Shown: piece after piece, positions 44,902 through 63,534 of the stretch
Numbering within the stretch: the stretch's first letter is position 1
How the letters are laid out: every line of letters starts with the position of its first letter
From: Anisus vortex
Lineage: Eukaryota > Mollusca > Gastropoda > Planorbidae
Length of the DNA: 64,000 nt
Direction: 5' to 3'
Assembly (NCBI GenBank): GCA_949126835.1
Contig: OX421500.1
Coordinates: 15,556,681 to 15,620,680 of the forward strand
The notes under the pieces: generated by a model
Database searches by the model: none
What the model was told of the DNA's origin: nothing
Seen by the model: the letters and a program-made list of their open reading frames with translations, nothing else
Made by a program: the position numbers and the translations under genes

Positions 44902-45600
44902 CAGTGATGGCGAACCTTTTTGAGGCCGCTTGCCCAAAGTTCAAAATAAGACCAACTTATTTATTTCAACGTGCCAACACAGCAATTAAAACAAAATACT
45001 AAGGTTTTACTTTAGAAAACCCCCCAGCTCATACAGTTGTCCGAACCAATTAACATCTTTTGTCAAAAAAGAATGACAAATTAACAGATCTTAAAATGAA
45101 ACACACAATCTTTTATATTAAAAAAATCACGAACGGCAGTAAATGAACAAATTATTAATATATTACAATTACACAATTACAGTTATTACAGTTAACTGTA
45201 TGCATTTGGCATGATTTTGCATAGTTAATGTGATTTTTGCTGTTGTTTGCATGCTGATAATTTGTCTAGCCTTGGCTCATGCTCCGTAACGCATGCAGCA
45301 CTCAGGTCATCTGTCAGTCTGTTTCTGGTTTCAGATTTGATATAATTTAAAGTTGAAAAGAGCTGCTCACAAGCATAAGATGGCCCAAACAAGTATGAAA
45401 TGCAATCCCAAGGGCTTTATCGACTTGAAATTATTTGGCAGAGAATTTCACACTTTAAGGATTTCATCATCATGATAGCCCTGATCCTACCCCTTTTGAA
45501 TCATAAACAGCCTAATTTCATCCAAGCATGCTACAAAGCTCTCCAATACTCGTCCTCTGCTCATCTACCTGACATTATTGTACTCGAGTAAAGTAGGGGC
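44902..45600 (-). mobile_element. hAT transposon end with C-terminal hATC piece
   Basis: 'cagtgatggcgaaccttttt' at 44902 has the CAGTGRTGGCGAACC signature common at the ends of a widespread hAT group. Reading leftwards from about 45395 on the minus strand gives YLFGPSYACEQLFSTLNYIK, SETRNRLTDDLSACVTEHEP: the hATC dimerisation block (xxxCExLFSxxxxIKxxxRxRLxxxxL) near the transposase C-terminus. The order fits an element lying reversed, with its 3' end at 44902. The rest of the transposase and the other end are not found. It is a 5'-truncated relic. Confidence 0.65.
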
Positions 45601-45729
45601 CTATTATACTACGCTTTGACCTCATCAAGGAGTGCGTGAAACTGTCGACAATTAAGAGCACGAGCCATGATGTAATTGACAATTTTTTAGACATCCTTAA
45701 ATATATCGTCTAATTTCTTGCTGCTATTG

Positions 45730-45919
45730 ACAAGTCTTAACGATTATGCATGCATAAAAGGTCGACAAGAAAAACATTTCCGGTCATATTCGATCATGTA
45801 ATTAAAAAAGCATGTCTGTGTGCTACGTTACTGGTTGTACCAAAAGATGTAAGAGACTAAATGTTATTTCATTTCCAAAAGATGTTGCCAAAAGAAAACG
45901 ATGGATTGTGAATGTCTAG
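45730..45919 (+). pseudogene. THAP zinc-finger stub, copy 1
   Basis: From ATG 45811 the frame reads MSVCYVTGCTKRCKRLNVIS and FPKDVAKRKRWIVNV, then stops at 45917. THAP fingers start M..C.V.GC....... and continue with 'FPKDxxxRxxW': the first C-x4-C and the W are there, the later C-x2-H is not. THAP domains bind DNA in P-element transposases and in host THAP proteins. A TATA-like 'gcataaaagg' lies 60 bases ahead. Truncation is adjacent to the MITE at 45944. The same upstream sequence recurs at the window end (63870-64000). Confidence 0.6.
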
Positions 45920-45943
45920 AATCACATATTTATAACCTCAAAC

Positions 45944-46224
45944 CATAGACTATAATAAGATGGACCGCTTGCTCTATTTTTAGAGCTTATATCAACTTTT
46001 TTTTCCGTGCGCAACCAATAAGGCTGTCTTAAATTACTTCTACGCTCCTTGTTTCTTAAATATTTCCGCTTTATACAACTTTCTATTTTAATTTTGATTT
46101 TTCATTGAGAAAATCGAAGCGATTCAATAAAACAGAAGTGCAAAGGAAACAACGAATCGGAAATTCCGAAAATCAGTGTTTCGAGTCATCATATAGCAGA
46201 AATACTAAAGCAAGCGGTCCATGT
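45944..46224. mobile_element. MITE copy A (left part; right tip at 48047-48066)
   Basis: Left end 'catagactataataagatgg' and 'accgcttgct'. The inverted partner is 'agcaagcggtccatg' at about 46209-46223, continuing after the hAT insertion as 'tatattatagtctatg' (48051-48066). With the hAT taken out, both inverted ends match over about 30 bases. The interior is A+T rich and non-coding. It is an inverted-repeat MITE of about 300 bp split by the hAT at 46233-48046. Confidence 0.7.
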
Positions 46225-46394
46225 AGGCTATACAGGGCCGGATTTAGACTTGATGGGGCCCTAAGCTATTTGAGATATGGGGCCCTTTATAAGCTTATAT
46301 GTCAGTGTCAAATATTATTTTCGGATTATTAGAGGGTTAAACTGAAATACAATTAAGAAGTAGGCTATAGACCAATAGATAGTGACATAATAAA

Positions 46395-46697
46395 TCAAAG
46401 TCTATAAAAAAGATGGACCGCTTGCTTTGATATTTCGAGATCTGCTTTTTGATAACTTGACACACTTAGTTTCGGAATTTCCGATCACACGAAGTCCTCT
46501 AGACTTCCGGTTTAGAAATTCGCTATGATTTGTTCAATGGAAATTAAGATTTAAATCGAAAGTTGTATACATCGGAAACCTTTAATGCAATCGTAGGAGC
46601 GTAGAGGTCGTTCATGGCAGCCTGATTGGTTGCGTACGGAAAAAAAGAACACATAAGCTCTAAAAATAGAGCAAGCGGCCCATCTTATTATAGTATT
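46395..46697. mobile_element. MITE copy B, inverted relative to copy A
   Basis: Same MITE family: left end 'aagtctataaaaaagatgga' and 'ccgcttgct', right end 'agcaagcggcccatcttatt' and 'atagta'. The right arm, reverse complemented, matches the left arm of copy A for about 90 bases, including 'cgcaaccaat'. It lies inside the hAT element, near its left end. Confidence 0.75.
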
Positions 46698-47338
46698 TGA
46701 ATACATCTTTAACTTAAAATCATTTTTATTCATAATAAACTTAAAAATGCAAAGTCTGGTAAAACTAGTTATTTTAAAAGGCACAATTTACAAAGGCTTA
46801 TTATATAATCTAATGACACATGTTTGAAGAATGACAACAGTACTGTCCATGTGTAGATTCAGGGAATGACCAGCACATGAAATATACATAGCATACTTGT
46901 TAATCTTCAATATTGTTTCTTGCATACCCTTTTATTTGCCAGACGTATAGAGCGTTCTCAGTGGGCGGAGTTAATTTTTTTGTGTAAATTTAGTGACGTA
47001 CTTGTGTAAATATAGAACCCACTTGAGGTACAAACGTAACATGGTGAAGATGTTCTTCATCATGTTAAATTCACATCTGAATATTGGCTATCCTACTCAC
47101 AAATCAGGAGGTAAATAGTCGTATATAATCTTCCTAGTCCAAGAGAAAGCCTGACATGGTATTTTTTCAACGATTTTCAACATTTTACGCCCATTTGATT
47201 ATCTTCCTATCCGACCGGTAAGTGTTGCAATTGAATTGATTTTATTGATATTATAATTAGGCCTAATAATTAATACAGCGGCCATCTTTGTTTGTACACC
47301 ACTACTACGCAAAGTAAACACAAATCATGTGCTTTTTG

Positions 47339-47910
47339 TCACATGATTGCAAACGCCCTATTGGCAGCATTATCATATGACTGGACTCGACACTTACTAA
47401 AATCTATTTTGCACTCATTTGTGAGGTACTTTTGCACCATCTTAGCCATAATTTCCCTTGTGTGGCTACCCATCTCTAGGAAAGTTAGAAAACATCCGAT
47501 TGGGAGCCCATCATCTGGTGAAACATACCTCACAATAACAGTGAGCTGATCAATATGGGACCGGTCTGGAGTGGAATCTACAGATAAATTGAAGTACCCT
47601 GCAGTTTTGAAATCATCCAAGATTGATTCTCTTACTTCATGTGCCATAATTTGGATAAATTCATCACATATTGTTTTAGAAAGATAAGATGTGACATTTG
47701 ATCCTTTATTCCCAATGTTTTTTACATGGCTTGCTAGAAAAAGGATTAAATTTTGCTATAAGTTCCAGTAATCCAAGCTAATTTCCATTGTGAGGAGAAC
47801 CAAATGTTACCTTATCTCCTCTTAAAGGTAAACCACGCTCTGCCATAGTAAACTTAATTATGGCTGTTACAACTCGGTCAACAACATTTTTGCAGAACTG
47901 CCGTTTTTAT
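47339..47910 (-). pseudogene. hAT transposase N-terminal half (DUF4371, ZMYM1-like)
   Basis: Reading leftwards from about 47900: RVVTAIIKFTMAERGLPLRG, DKVTFGSPHNGN, a stop, LGLLELIAKFNPFLASHVKN with one frame change, then NVTSYLSKTICDEFIQIMAH, KTAGYFNLSVDSTPDRSHID (the first catalytic D), QLTVIVRYVSPDDGLPIGCF and KCRVQSYDNAANRAFAIM (second D in YDNAA). These are the diagnostic blocks of DUF4371 in ZMYM1-like hAT transposases. The frame breaks once near 47740 and stops near 47339; the RNase-H end and hATC are lost. In active hAT elements the product cuts out and reinserts the element. Confidence 0.8.
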
Positions 47911-48066
47911 TTATATATATAATAATGCTGCAGTATATTTAAGTAAATATGACAATCGTTCACTCGAACAATTTCGTTTGGGGGCCCCTAACAAAGCGGG
48001 GGCCCAAAGCTATAGCTTGTTTAGCTTATAGGTAAATCCGGCCCTGCATGTATATTATAGTCTATG

Positions 48067-48451
48067 CTCAAACGTATTGCTTGGTATAAAAGAATTTTTG
48101 TTATATATTTTTATGAATCTACGAATTGTGTTTTTTAATAACCAAGGACGCAACTCTTGACTAGTTTATTTTATAAACAAATCTAAATTTAACTTAAAAT
48201 AAACGCACCTAACACTTTGAGTATTAATTATCACCTACTAACTTTTGATGTTAAAAACGAATTCCTCATAACTAATATTTTAGCCTTTGTATATTTCTAA
48301 AAGACTAGAACTGGCCGTCGATGTTGAATTCAATTGTCAAACACGAGGAAAAGCTTGCTTTTTTTGTTTACGGAAATGCCTAAAATAATATGCAATTTAA
48401 AAATAGAACCGGAAGCACGTGACCTCTTCCATTTGAAAAGGTCACGCCTCA
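48067..48451. other. AT-rich spacer
   Basis: No gene, repeat or signal recognised. Confidence 0.4.
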
Positions 48452-48720
48452 TTAAGACTTGTCAATCCCTGGCACAGAGAGCTTCTTGGTGTATAATACA
48501 GTGAAACTGAACGACTGGGTGTTTTGCTTAACAAAGAACTGTAAGAAATCAGATGCTTCCCCCACCATGCAATGTGCCCCGTCACTAGTAACTAAAACAA
48601 CATTTTCTGGTCCCATCCCATCCCTAGCGATGTGGCCTAGATCTACATACAAGCCTTGAGCGCCCTGGGCATAACGATTACCACCCTTTGACGCCCTATC
48701 CCTGTTTGCTGGCGTGTTGA
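48452..48720 (-). pseudogene. Open frame, possible hAT DUF659-like piece
   Basis: Reading leftwards from about 48712: ANRDRASKGGNRYAQGAQGL, YVDLGHIARDGMGPENVVLV, TSDGAHCMVGEASDFLQFFV and a tail KLSVPGIDKS before a stop. 'GPENVVxVxSDGAxxM' resembles the DUF659 block of hAT-like proteins (GxENVVQVVTDNAxNx), but the surroundings do not match well. It is open for about 87 codons, has a balanced composition, and looks like former protein. I am not sure of the family. Confidence 0.3.
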
Positions 48721-49689
48721 TTGATGGGATGATGATGAAATGTTATTCTGAGTGAAAGGGAATAAAATATATGTGTGTGTGTTTGCATAATATGTGTTGC
48801 GACAGTAGTGTTTGTTATTGTAAAAATAGTCGTGAATGAATGAGATTCAGGTATGCACACAGAATAGGTATATTTATTCTGTGGGTATGCATGCTTTTTC
48901 TCGCGCAATCCCCTCCCCACGTCCGGAATGAGAGAAGAACTAATGTGATATCATGTACGAGTAAGTAGGGCCTAAGTTAAATTAGCCGATGGCTTGGTTT
49001 TGTGGCCGATAGTTCTTGTTTGTAGTTGGCGAGCTGTAGGCTACTGACTTACTGACCGACCCTTTGCGGAAAACTTACTTGGGACACTAACCTGGTCATA
49101 AAGACCTATTCCTGATTAGATATGCAATCTCTCCTCTAAGTGACGCCCAGTATAGGCTACGATGGAGACGAATATTAAATGTGTTTAGCTGGTCTCTTGT
49201 CATTTACTTTCATCACCCAAATCCCTAGCTTTCTGTGAAATTGTGGCAAAAAATTAAATAATCAACTTGTTTCTTATTATAACAATAATCATTTTCAAAT
49301 CAAAATTATATCATAGCGTAGGTTTACATGAGATTATGCTAACGGAGAGATATTATGATTATTGATAATGTTCCAATCTTATGAGAATCGAAAAAATTTA
49401 AAGATTTTTGATTAGGGCTGGATAAGTAAATTGTAATAGACCTAGATCTATATTGCTTCATTAGGCCTACCAACGCAAATGAGTTGAAAAAAGATAAACA
49501 AAATGCATAATAAAAGCGAAGGAAATAAAACAAATGAATAATTATAAATACATTCTGACATGTTTGATTTAAGTTTATGATAGGCCTATACAATGTGATA
49601 TTAAATTAGGCTACTAGGCCTATAAGATAAAAATATTAAATACTCATATTATTTATATTTCACTTCTATTTATATAAACATACAAGCTA
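48721..49689. other. No recognisable gene
   Basis: AT-rich with several 'taggcctac' strings. Open frames here are low complexity. Confidence 0.4.
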
Positions 49690-50010
49690 CATTGCCCGGC
49701 GTTGCCCGGGTGGAAAAAAAAACAGGACTGTCTGGGGTGCAGATAACAAATGTATAAACTACACTTAGCCTACTGAATACCGGTACTATTAGGAAAGTAA
49801 ATAAATATTGTAATAGGGTAAAAAAAAAGAGTCAAATATTTTTATTTAACAAAATCTATATTGCCTATAGATTTACAATGTCTTTTGTCTTTTGAAAAAT
49901 TAATTGTCGAAAATAAAAGTATAGTCTAACTGGAGAATTGAACCCTGGTCGCCCGTATAGCAGTCCACTACGTTTACCACTGAGCTATCGAAGACACATG
50001 TCCGATGTGA
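49690..50010 (-). mobile_element. tRNA-derived SINE, reversed
   Basis: On the minus strand, at about 50000-49925, box A-like 'tagctcagtggtaaacg' and box B-like 'gggttcaattc' lie 35 bases apart, with a tRNA-like anticodon stem between them. The body then runs to a palindromic 'cccgggcaacgccgggcaat' at about 49690. A cousin of the palindrome occurs alone at 59000. It is a probable SINE; the tRNA part does not fold into a full tRNA, so it is not a tRNA gene. Confidence 0.5.
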
Positions 50011-50149
50011 AAAATTATTAGACGGTATATTGGGCTAGGCCTAGATAGGTCAGTGACACACGTGTTTTCAAATTGACCAATGGGGATCCTCGCGGGGCTT
50101 AACACTGTCTTTTTATATATATAGATGGGAAAGCTATTTCATCGTGTAT

Positions 50150-50510
50150 AATTGTAATTTGTACTTTTAAGTCACAATTTTTTCATTAACATCATCTTCA
50201 AGAAATATTCAAAGCCATTCATCTAAAGCTAGACAAATAAAAAAACATGCGCTCTGTAAAGACAAGTTTAACTTTATCTACTACTCTTATATTTCTCTTA
50301 TTCATTCCTTACGTAGTATTTGACACTATTGATATTATTCTGTCTTACACAAATAGGCCTACTTCTTTTTTTACTAGAAGAAGTGAATACATGATATGGT
50401 ACGTCGAAGATATACTCAGTTCATCAATCAATTTTATTATCTATGTCATAACTAGTCCGAAATTTGCGAAAAGTTGTAGGCCTACAAACCCTTTTTCTTT
50501 TCTCGCATAA
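50150..50510 (+). pseudogene. Rhodopsin-like GPCR remnant (TM6-TM7)
   Basis: From ATG 50247: MRSVKTSLTLSTTLIFLLFI, PYVVFDTIDIILSY (hydrophobic TM6 with the FxxxP-Y pattern), then EYMIWYVEDILSSSINFIIY (TM7, with SSSINFIIY in place of the NPxxY motif) and VITSPKFAKSCR. Before the ATG another frame reads SRNIQSHSSKARQIKK, like an intracellular loop 3 joined by a frameshift. The C-terminus ends at 50508. TM1-5 are absent. Gastropods have large intronless families of chemosensory-type GPCRs that end like this, so it is probably a relic of one. The ligand cannot be guessed. Confidence 0.55.
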
Positions 50511-51384
50511 AAACAAATATCATGGTAAATTAAACAAAAATCGCAGTAAACCGTTTACTGACAAAACAAATTAAAGAATAATTTTTATGTCTTGCACTCA
50601 GGCCTAGAAAATATAGACGCGCAACAGTTTTGGTGTCAGAATCGTTTAACTCTGTGCAAGCTTTCTAAACATTTCACTCACAAGACACAACTGTTTTTTT
50701 TTCTGTTGTTTTTTTCGTTTTCTTGTCAATCTATTTCTATTATTTTTATAAGGTAGTTGTCACTGAATGTGGTGTGAAATTCTCAAAGGGGTTAGGCTAA
50801 TCGCCTATCTGTATATTATCGCAATAAAATCGTCCTTGTCTCGCTTACGGTCCACTTACATAAGAATCAATGAACTAAACTAATTTTTGCAGATGTATTT
50901 TAATTGCACACACAATAATCTTGAAATTTTGAACAAAACTGATTTACAACAGCAAGACTAATTAATTGCAATAAATTAAAAAAAAACAGTAAGAAAAAAT
51001 ATAATTATTTATACTAAATATGATTGCATTTTGCCAAATATATTTTATGTAAAATATTGATAATATAATTATATAGGCCTATTTATCATATCATGACCCC
51101 TTGCTGTTGTAAATCAGTTTTATAAGAAACAAATGTCGAATATAAATAACTCATTAAACTCCTCACTCATATATGTTTATTTCTTCTATACATCAGCAAT
51201 TTTATGAAATAAAAATTATACGGCCACAATACCTTGCAGATATATTTTACAGAATACAATCATGTGTTTGTAAACATTGAATACTCCAACATCTCAATGT
51301 AACTAAATATTATAACCATGACGATGGTCATTATTTATTAAGTTCGTTTTTCCATTATATCAAATTTAGCATACAATTTAGATA
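50511..51384. other. Very AT-rich spacer
   Basis: No gene or structured repeat recognised. Confidence 0.45.
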
Positions 51385-52060
51385 AACAACATGTGCATAG
51401 GACCCACCAACTAGAGTCTAAAGAGAATATTAAAAAAATAGAACAAATTCAGAAAAGAGCTGCAAGGTTCATTACTAGCAAATATTCACAACTGACAAGA
51501 GTAACACCAATAGTCAAATCACAAAACCTAGAAACACTAGAGGACAGAAGAGCAAAGAGTAAAGCAGTAATAATACATATGTCATTAAACTCTTATTTAG
51601 AACTACAACCCAATAACAACCTGTTGCAATGATCAGATAAACATAAGGACAAAAACACTTTCACTGTCCCTTATGCGAGAATAAATGCATATAAGTACTC
51701 TTTCTTCCCGAGTGGCATTCGGGCATATAATGGGTTGCATAAACAAACCAGGAAAACCAGTAGGCTAACTTAACATCATTTTTAAAAATTAATAAAAACG
51801 CAAGACTAGACTCAGACCACTGATGAGCAGGGGCGAAGCCACAGGGGGGGCTGAGGGGGGCTGAGCCCCCCCCCTGGAATTAAAAAAAAATGTTTTTTTC
51901 AACTGATTTTTTAAAAATATGCACTAAATTTGCAAAAAATTTGGTAAATCTTTGTCACGCGAAAGTTCAGCCCCCCCTGGAAAAAATTTCTGGCTTCGCC
52001 CCTGCTGATGAGCGTGGGAGGCAATAGTCTTCTTTTTAGAAGGAGCGTCTGTAAGATGTA
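51385..52060 (+). mobile_element. Jockey/CR1-like LINE, 5'-truncated copy 1
   Basis: The frame 51393-51630 reads ENIKKIEQIQKRAARFITSK, YSQLTRVTPIVKSQNLETLE, DRRAKSKAVIIHMSLNSYLE: the C-terminal end of a non-LTR reverse transcriptase (the 'QxRAARxI' and 'LExRRxxxKxxxxxK' blocks past the thumb). After frame changes FFPSGIRAYNGL (51696-51740) marks the last 'FFPxxIxxWNxLP' motif. The 3' tail 'caatagtcttctttttagaa' plus 'ggagcgtctgtaag' ends near 52060. A 177-bp MITE has jumped into it (51828-52004). The 5' truncation is typical of target-primed reverse transcription. Confidence 0.8.
51828..52004. mobile_element. 177-bp hAT-type MITE with perfect 8-bp target duplication
   Basis: The ends are 'caggggcgaagcca' and 'tggcttcgcccctg', perfect inverted repeats. 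Both sides carry 'ctgatgag' (51820-51827 and 52005-52012). The interior is C/G runs and AT-rich, non-coding. It sits in the 3' region of the LINE copy, whose sequence reads on exactly across the site as judged from the second LINE copy ('ggatgagcgtagg'). Confidence 0.92.
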
Positions 52061-52804
52061 TTTTATTATCAATATAAATGAATATCTTTATCGTTACCTG
52101 TTCACAATACAGTTTCATCTAGATATCTATTAGTTGCTATATTAAATATCCTCATCTGTTAGATATCTAGACTTTGCTTAAAAAAAATAAATATCATAAT
52201 ATAGATCTACAATATGTTCGTCCGACCTACAGGTAGTTTACCAGTTCATCGATTATATTAGCCAATCTCTCTCTCTCAATTTGTCTATATCTCAAATGAC
52301 ATTAGGCTAAAAAAAAAATTCTTTATTTTATAACCTAGATCTAGTGCTCTAAATAAAGTTTTATAGTGGTCTACCCTTTAAATAACTTCCTGTTATGTAC
52401 AGCACATATTGAAGTGTGTAGCTTTTGTTTCCTGTTTTGTTGAACTGTGTGTGTTAATGGTCATGTAAATACCAGTTATAGCACCTTATTTATGGCTTTA
52501 AAAAGAGCGCTAAAAAAAATCAAGAGGATTGTGAAGGGGTTATAACATTTTGTTAGTTTCATTATAATAATATAATAATGCCGTTTATGAGAAATATTTA
52601 TGGAGTTCAATTCTTAGAAGGAATACGTAGACGTGTAAGTTAATGATGTCTTACAATTGTTGTTACAATACAAGTAAATACAGATCTTCTTTGTGTAGCC
52701 TTATTGAAGATTAATTATTATAGACGAATCTACTATGCAATTGGTGTTTTGTTCTGGTGTTAAAAGATTGTGTTGAGTGATGTAGTTTGTTTATTATTTT
52801 GATA
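52061..52804. other. AT-rich spacer
   Basis: Nothing recognised. Confidence 0.4.
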
Positions 52805-53007
52805 CATTAGTTTATCTATCTATCTCTCTATCAATCTATCTACCTATCTATCTTTCTATATAGATCGATCTATAGCCTATATATATATATATATAATTAT
52901 ATAAATAGATAGATAGGCTATATAGATAGATAGATAGATAGATAGATAAATATAAAACCAGACAGATAGACATAGATAAAGACAGAAAGATAGATAGATA
53001 GTCATAG
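52805..53007. repeat. (TATC/GATA)n microsatellite, left of LINE copy 2
   Basis: Tetranucleotide runs: 'tatctatctatctctctatc' on the left, a short AT part, then 'gatagatagatagatagata' on the right. Similar runs follow the LINE at 54065-54180. Confidence 0.85.
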
Positions 53008-54062
53008 ATAAACAGTAAAGTTCATCATTCTAGTCTTCTTAAAAAACTTAAATACTTTGGCATCTCTGGTCCCTTACATCAGTGGATTCAGGATTTTCTT
53101 ATAGGCAGAGAACAAACAGTGATAATAAATGGCTCTAAGTCATCACCAATAACAGTAAACTCAGGAGTTCCACAAGGAACTGTTCTAGGGCCCCTACTAT
53201 TTCTAATTTACATTAATGATCTGCCAAATTGCATCAACACAGGCACAAAAGTAAGATTATTTGCCGATGATTGCATAATTTATAGAATAATAAAGACAGG
53301 AAAAGATAGTGAACTTTTTACAAAAAGACCTAGATGAACTACAAAAATGGGAATCAAACTGGAGTATGTCTTTTCACCCAGAAAAATGCCAACTAATAAG
53401 GGTATCCAAGAAAAAGAAGCAAATAATAGCAAACTACTTCATTCATGGTAAAGAACTAACTCAAACTAACAATGCTAAGTATCTAGGAGTAATAAGAAAT
53501 GATAAGTTATCTTGGAACCCTCACATTGATGAAGTAACTAAAAAATCAAACAAAACATTAGGATTCATAAAAAGGAATTTTTACAAATGTAATAAGAATA
53601 TAAAACTAAAATGCTATCTCACATTAGTTAGGCCTATACTAGAAAATGCAGCATCTGTATGGGACCCATCAACTAAAGAAAACATAAACAAGAGTAACAC
53701 CATTAGTCAAATCACTAAGCCTGGAAACACTAGAGGACAGAAGGGCAAAGAGTAAAGTAGTAATAATACATAAGGCATTAAACTCTAATTTAGAAATACA
53801 ACCCAATAACAATCTGTTGCAAAGCTCAGATAAACATAAAGACAAAAACACCTTCCTAGTCCCTTATGCGAGAACAAATGCATAAAAGTACTTTTTCTTC
53901 CCGAGTGGCATTCGGGCATGGAATGAGTTGCCTGAACAAACCAGGAAAACCAATAACCTAACATCATTTAAAACATTAATAAAAATGCAAGACTAGACTC
54001 GGACCACGGATGAGCGTAGGACGCAATAATCTTCTTTATAGAAGGAGCGTCTGTAATGTATA
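53008..54062 (+). mobile_element. Jockey/CR1-like LINE, 5'-truncated copy 2 with reverse transcriptase
   Basis: The frame from 53013 reads KVHHSSLLKKLKYFGISGPL, QWIQDFLIGREQTVIINGSK, NSGVPQGTVLGPLLFLIYIN (motif B'), VRLFADDCIIYR (motif C, FADD). After one frameshift near 53310: LQKDLDELQKWESNWSMSFH, KCQLIRVSKKKKQIIANYF, AKYLGVIRNDKLSWNPHIDE and LVRPILENAASVWDP. The next ~60 bases of LINE copy 1 (KIEQIQKRAARF region) are missing here. It ends with FFPSGIRAWNELPEQTRKTN at about 53906-53965 and the tail 'caataatcttctttatagaa' plus 'ggagcgtctgtaa' (to 54060). The reverse transcriptase palm is nearly whole but its start, and any endonuclease, are missing. Confidence 0.88.
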
Positions 54063-54064
54063 AG

Positions 54065-54180
54065 ATAAGATAAGGTAAGACAGAGATATAAATAAATAAA
54101 CAGATAGAAAGATAGGCAGATAAGCCGAAAAATAGATGGATAGAGAAACATATAGACATATATATAAATAGATAGATAAA
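54065..54180. repeat. (GATA)n microsatellite, right of LINE copy 2
   Basis: 'gataagataaggtaagac' at once after the LINE tail, then several 'gatagata' runs with substitutions. It mirrors the run on the left of the LINE. Confidence 0.7.
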
Positions 54181-55689
54181 CATAAATTTAAAAAAGGCAC
54201 TAGGATACATGTGCACTAGTTTGTCAATAAAACGATTTTTAAAGAATGTATACACCAAATGTTACATCCATGTGACTCCATGCCTTTAAGTAGTTTGAAG
54301 TGTTCCGTACATTCAGGGATCCATTGAATCTGGCCGAACTATTTCATTCACATTTAAATATCAATTTTATATTAAATTTTGTCCATATTATTATACTACT
54401 GAAATGAATTGAAAAAACATAAAAGAAACATTTGGCAAGCGTGTCTTTGTGTGTCTGTAGTGTGTGCTTGTTTATGTGAATGGGAAAGGGGACATGGGGG
54501 GAGGGGGGGGCGTTACATATCAATTACAGCCCTGTTCACGGTCAATTGTAATTTGAGACTGAAAACGTTCTAGAAACCAACTTCGTTACGTCAATTTGGC
54601 GTCTTTCGTTTGGGAGACAAGTAGGTTGTAAAAAAAAAGGGGAAGTAAATACAAGGTAAAGAAATCACATTTTGTGTTGTTGTTGTACTAAATGGTTTAA
54701 CTTAGATATAAAGAGAGAATACTATGTTTATGTAATTGTTAGCCTATATAATTATATTATTCATGAAGTTTGTGTAGGACTACTGGGTCAAAAGCTTTCA
54801 TTTATGTGCTTAAATTTGTTTTTATTTTACACGTTTTTTAAAAAATAGGCATACTGAGCTGTGTAAGTGGTGTATTGTAGTATGAAACACATCGACAGCT
54901 ATTGTGTATTCAGCTATATATACAGTCAAGTTCTCTACTCTTGTTGAATGTTAAAAGTGAATAATCTTACCGGTACTCTTTATGATGATTGTATTTGGAG
55001 CGCATGTCTATAAAACAAATGTAAATGTTAAAAAAAAACAGAAAAACGAATTCGAACCAGCGATATATAAAATGACTTCAACACACTTATCCAGAACATG
55101 AAAACTAATTATTAACTTGAATCCGAAAATGTTAAAGATAATTTATAAATCACAACATCTATTTAAAAATTCAAGCAAGTAGCCTACCTTACAGATTATT
55201 ATTATAATATCGTATAACCTTACATTATGTATTTCTTTTTAAATATGCATAGGTAAATAAATCCCCCTAGTAAACTTTTTTCCGACTCCTTTCTGTAGGC
55301 CTAATTTTGTTCATTTAACTAAAAACCCTCTCTAGAACAAAAATTTCAGAACGATGCCAATGACAATATATATATTATTTATTTGTATAGTATTTAAATA
55401 GATGTTTAGTAAAAAAAAAACACAACAAATTTAATAGTAAATTTCCACGTTATGAAAACAGGGATAAAAAATATATTAACAAATTGAAAATTTTCAACAA
55501 AATTATGTTATTTTTTTAATTAGCAATAAGTTAGCGATGCTAATTAATATTTAATTATACCGCTAGGTAAGGTAAAATGGATTAAAATATATAGCAAGAT
55601 GCATCTTAGCGATCAAAGCTGCATAACTCCTAGCACCAATTATCTTCCCTTTACATTGTCAGTGTGTCCACGTCTGAGACTGGAAGAAA
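54181..55689. other. Flank upstream of CDA
   Basis: AT-rich with no gene. The last ~100 bases ahead of the CDA ATG (55600-55689) are somewhat less AT-rich and may include its 5' UTR or promoter. No clear TATA box is seen. Confidence 0.4.
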
Positions 55690-63301
<7,612 letters not shown>

Positions 63302-63534
63302 GTATCTTATATTATAGACTGCAGGTTTCACAAGTTTACAATCATCTTAAAAAAATATATAACTCGACGTTGTCTGGTATTTTGATAAAGTTTTATAGTA
63401 ATAAATTCAGTTAGGCATTCATTCAGGGGACATAATTTATATAATTTAAAATCTATTTGAAGTTTTATTTCGGTTGTCTTGAGTGGTATGCTTAGTATTT
63501 TAAGGTTGACACTATCTATTCACTTTTCATCTGT

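Larger units (their letters stand above)
46233..48046 (-). mobile_element. hAT transposon (ZMYM1-like), with TIRs
   Basis: The left end 'cagggccggattta' (46233) and right end 'taaatccggccctg' (48046) are perfect inverted repeats of 14 bp, and both sides go on to a 'ggggccc' block. The minus strand codes for a transposase fragment at 47339-47910. The family with CAGGGCCGGATTTA ends and a DUF4371/ZMYM1-like product is widespread in animals. Flanks are 'catgta' plus a few bases on the left and 'catgtata' on the right: an imperfect 8-bp target duplication inside MITE copy A. The left third is occupied by MITE copy B, and the C-terminal half of the gene is missing. Confidence 0.8.

Noticed and set aside
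49920..50000. Possible functional tRNA gene on the minus strand
   Set aside because: Box A and B are present, but the acceptor stem does not pair and the sequence continues into a SINE body.
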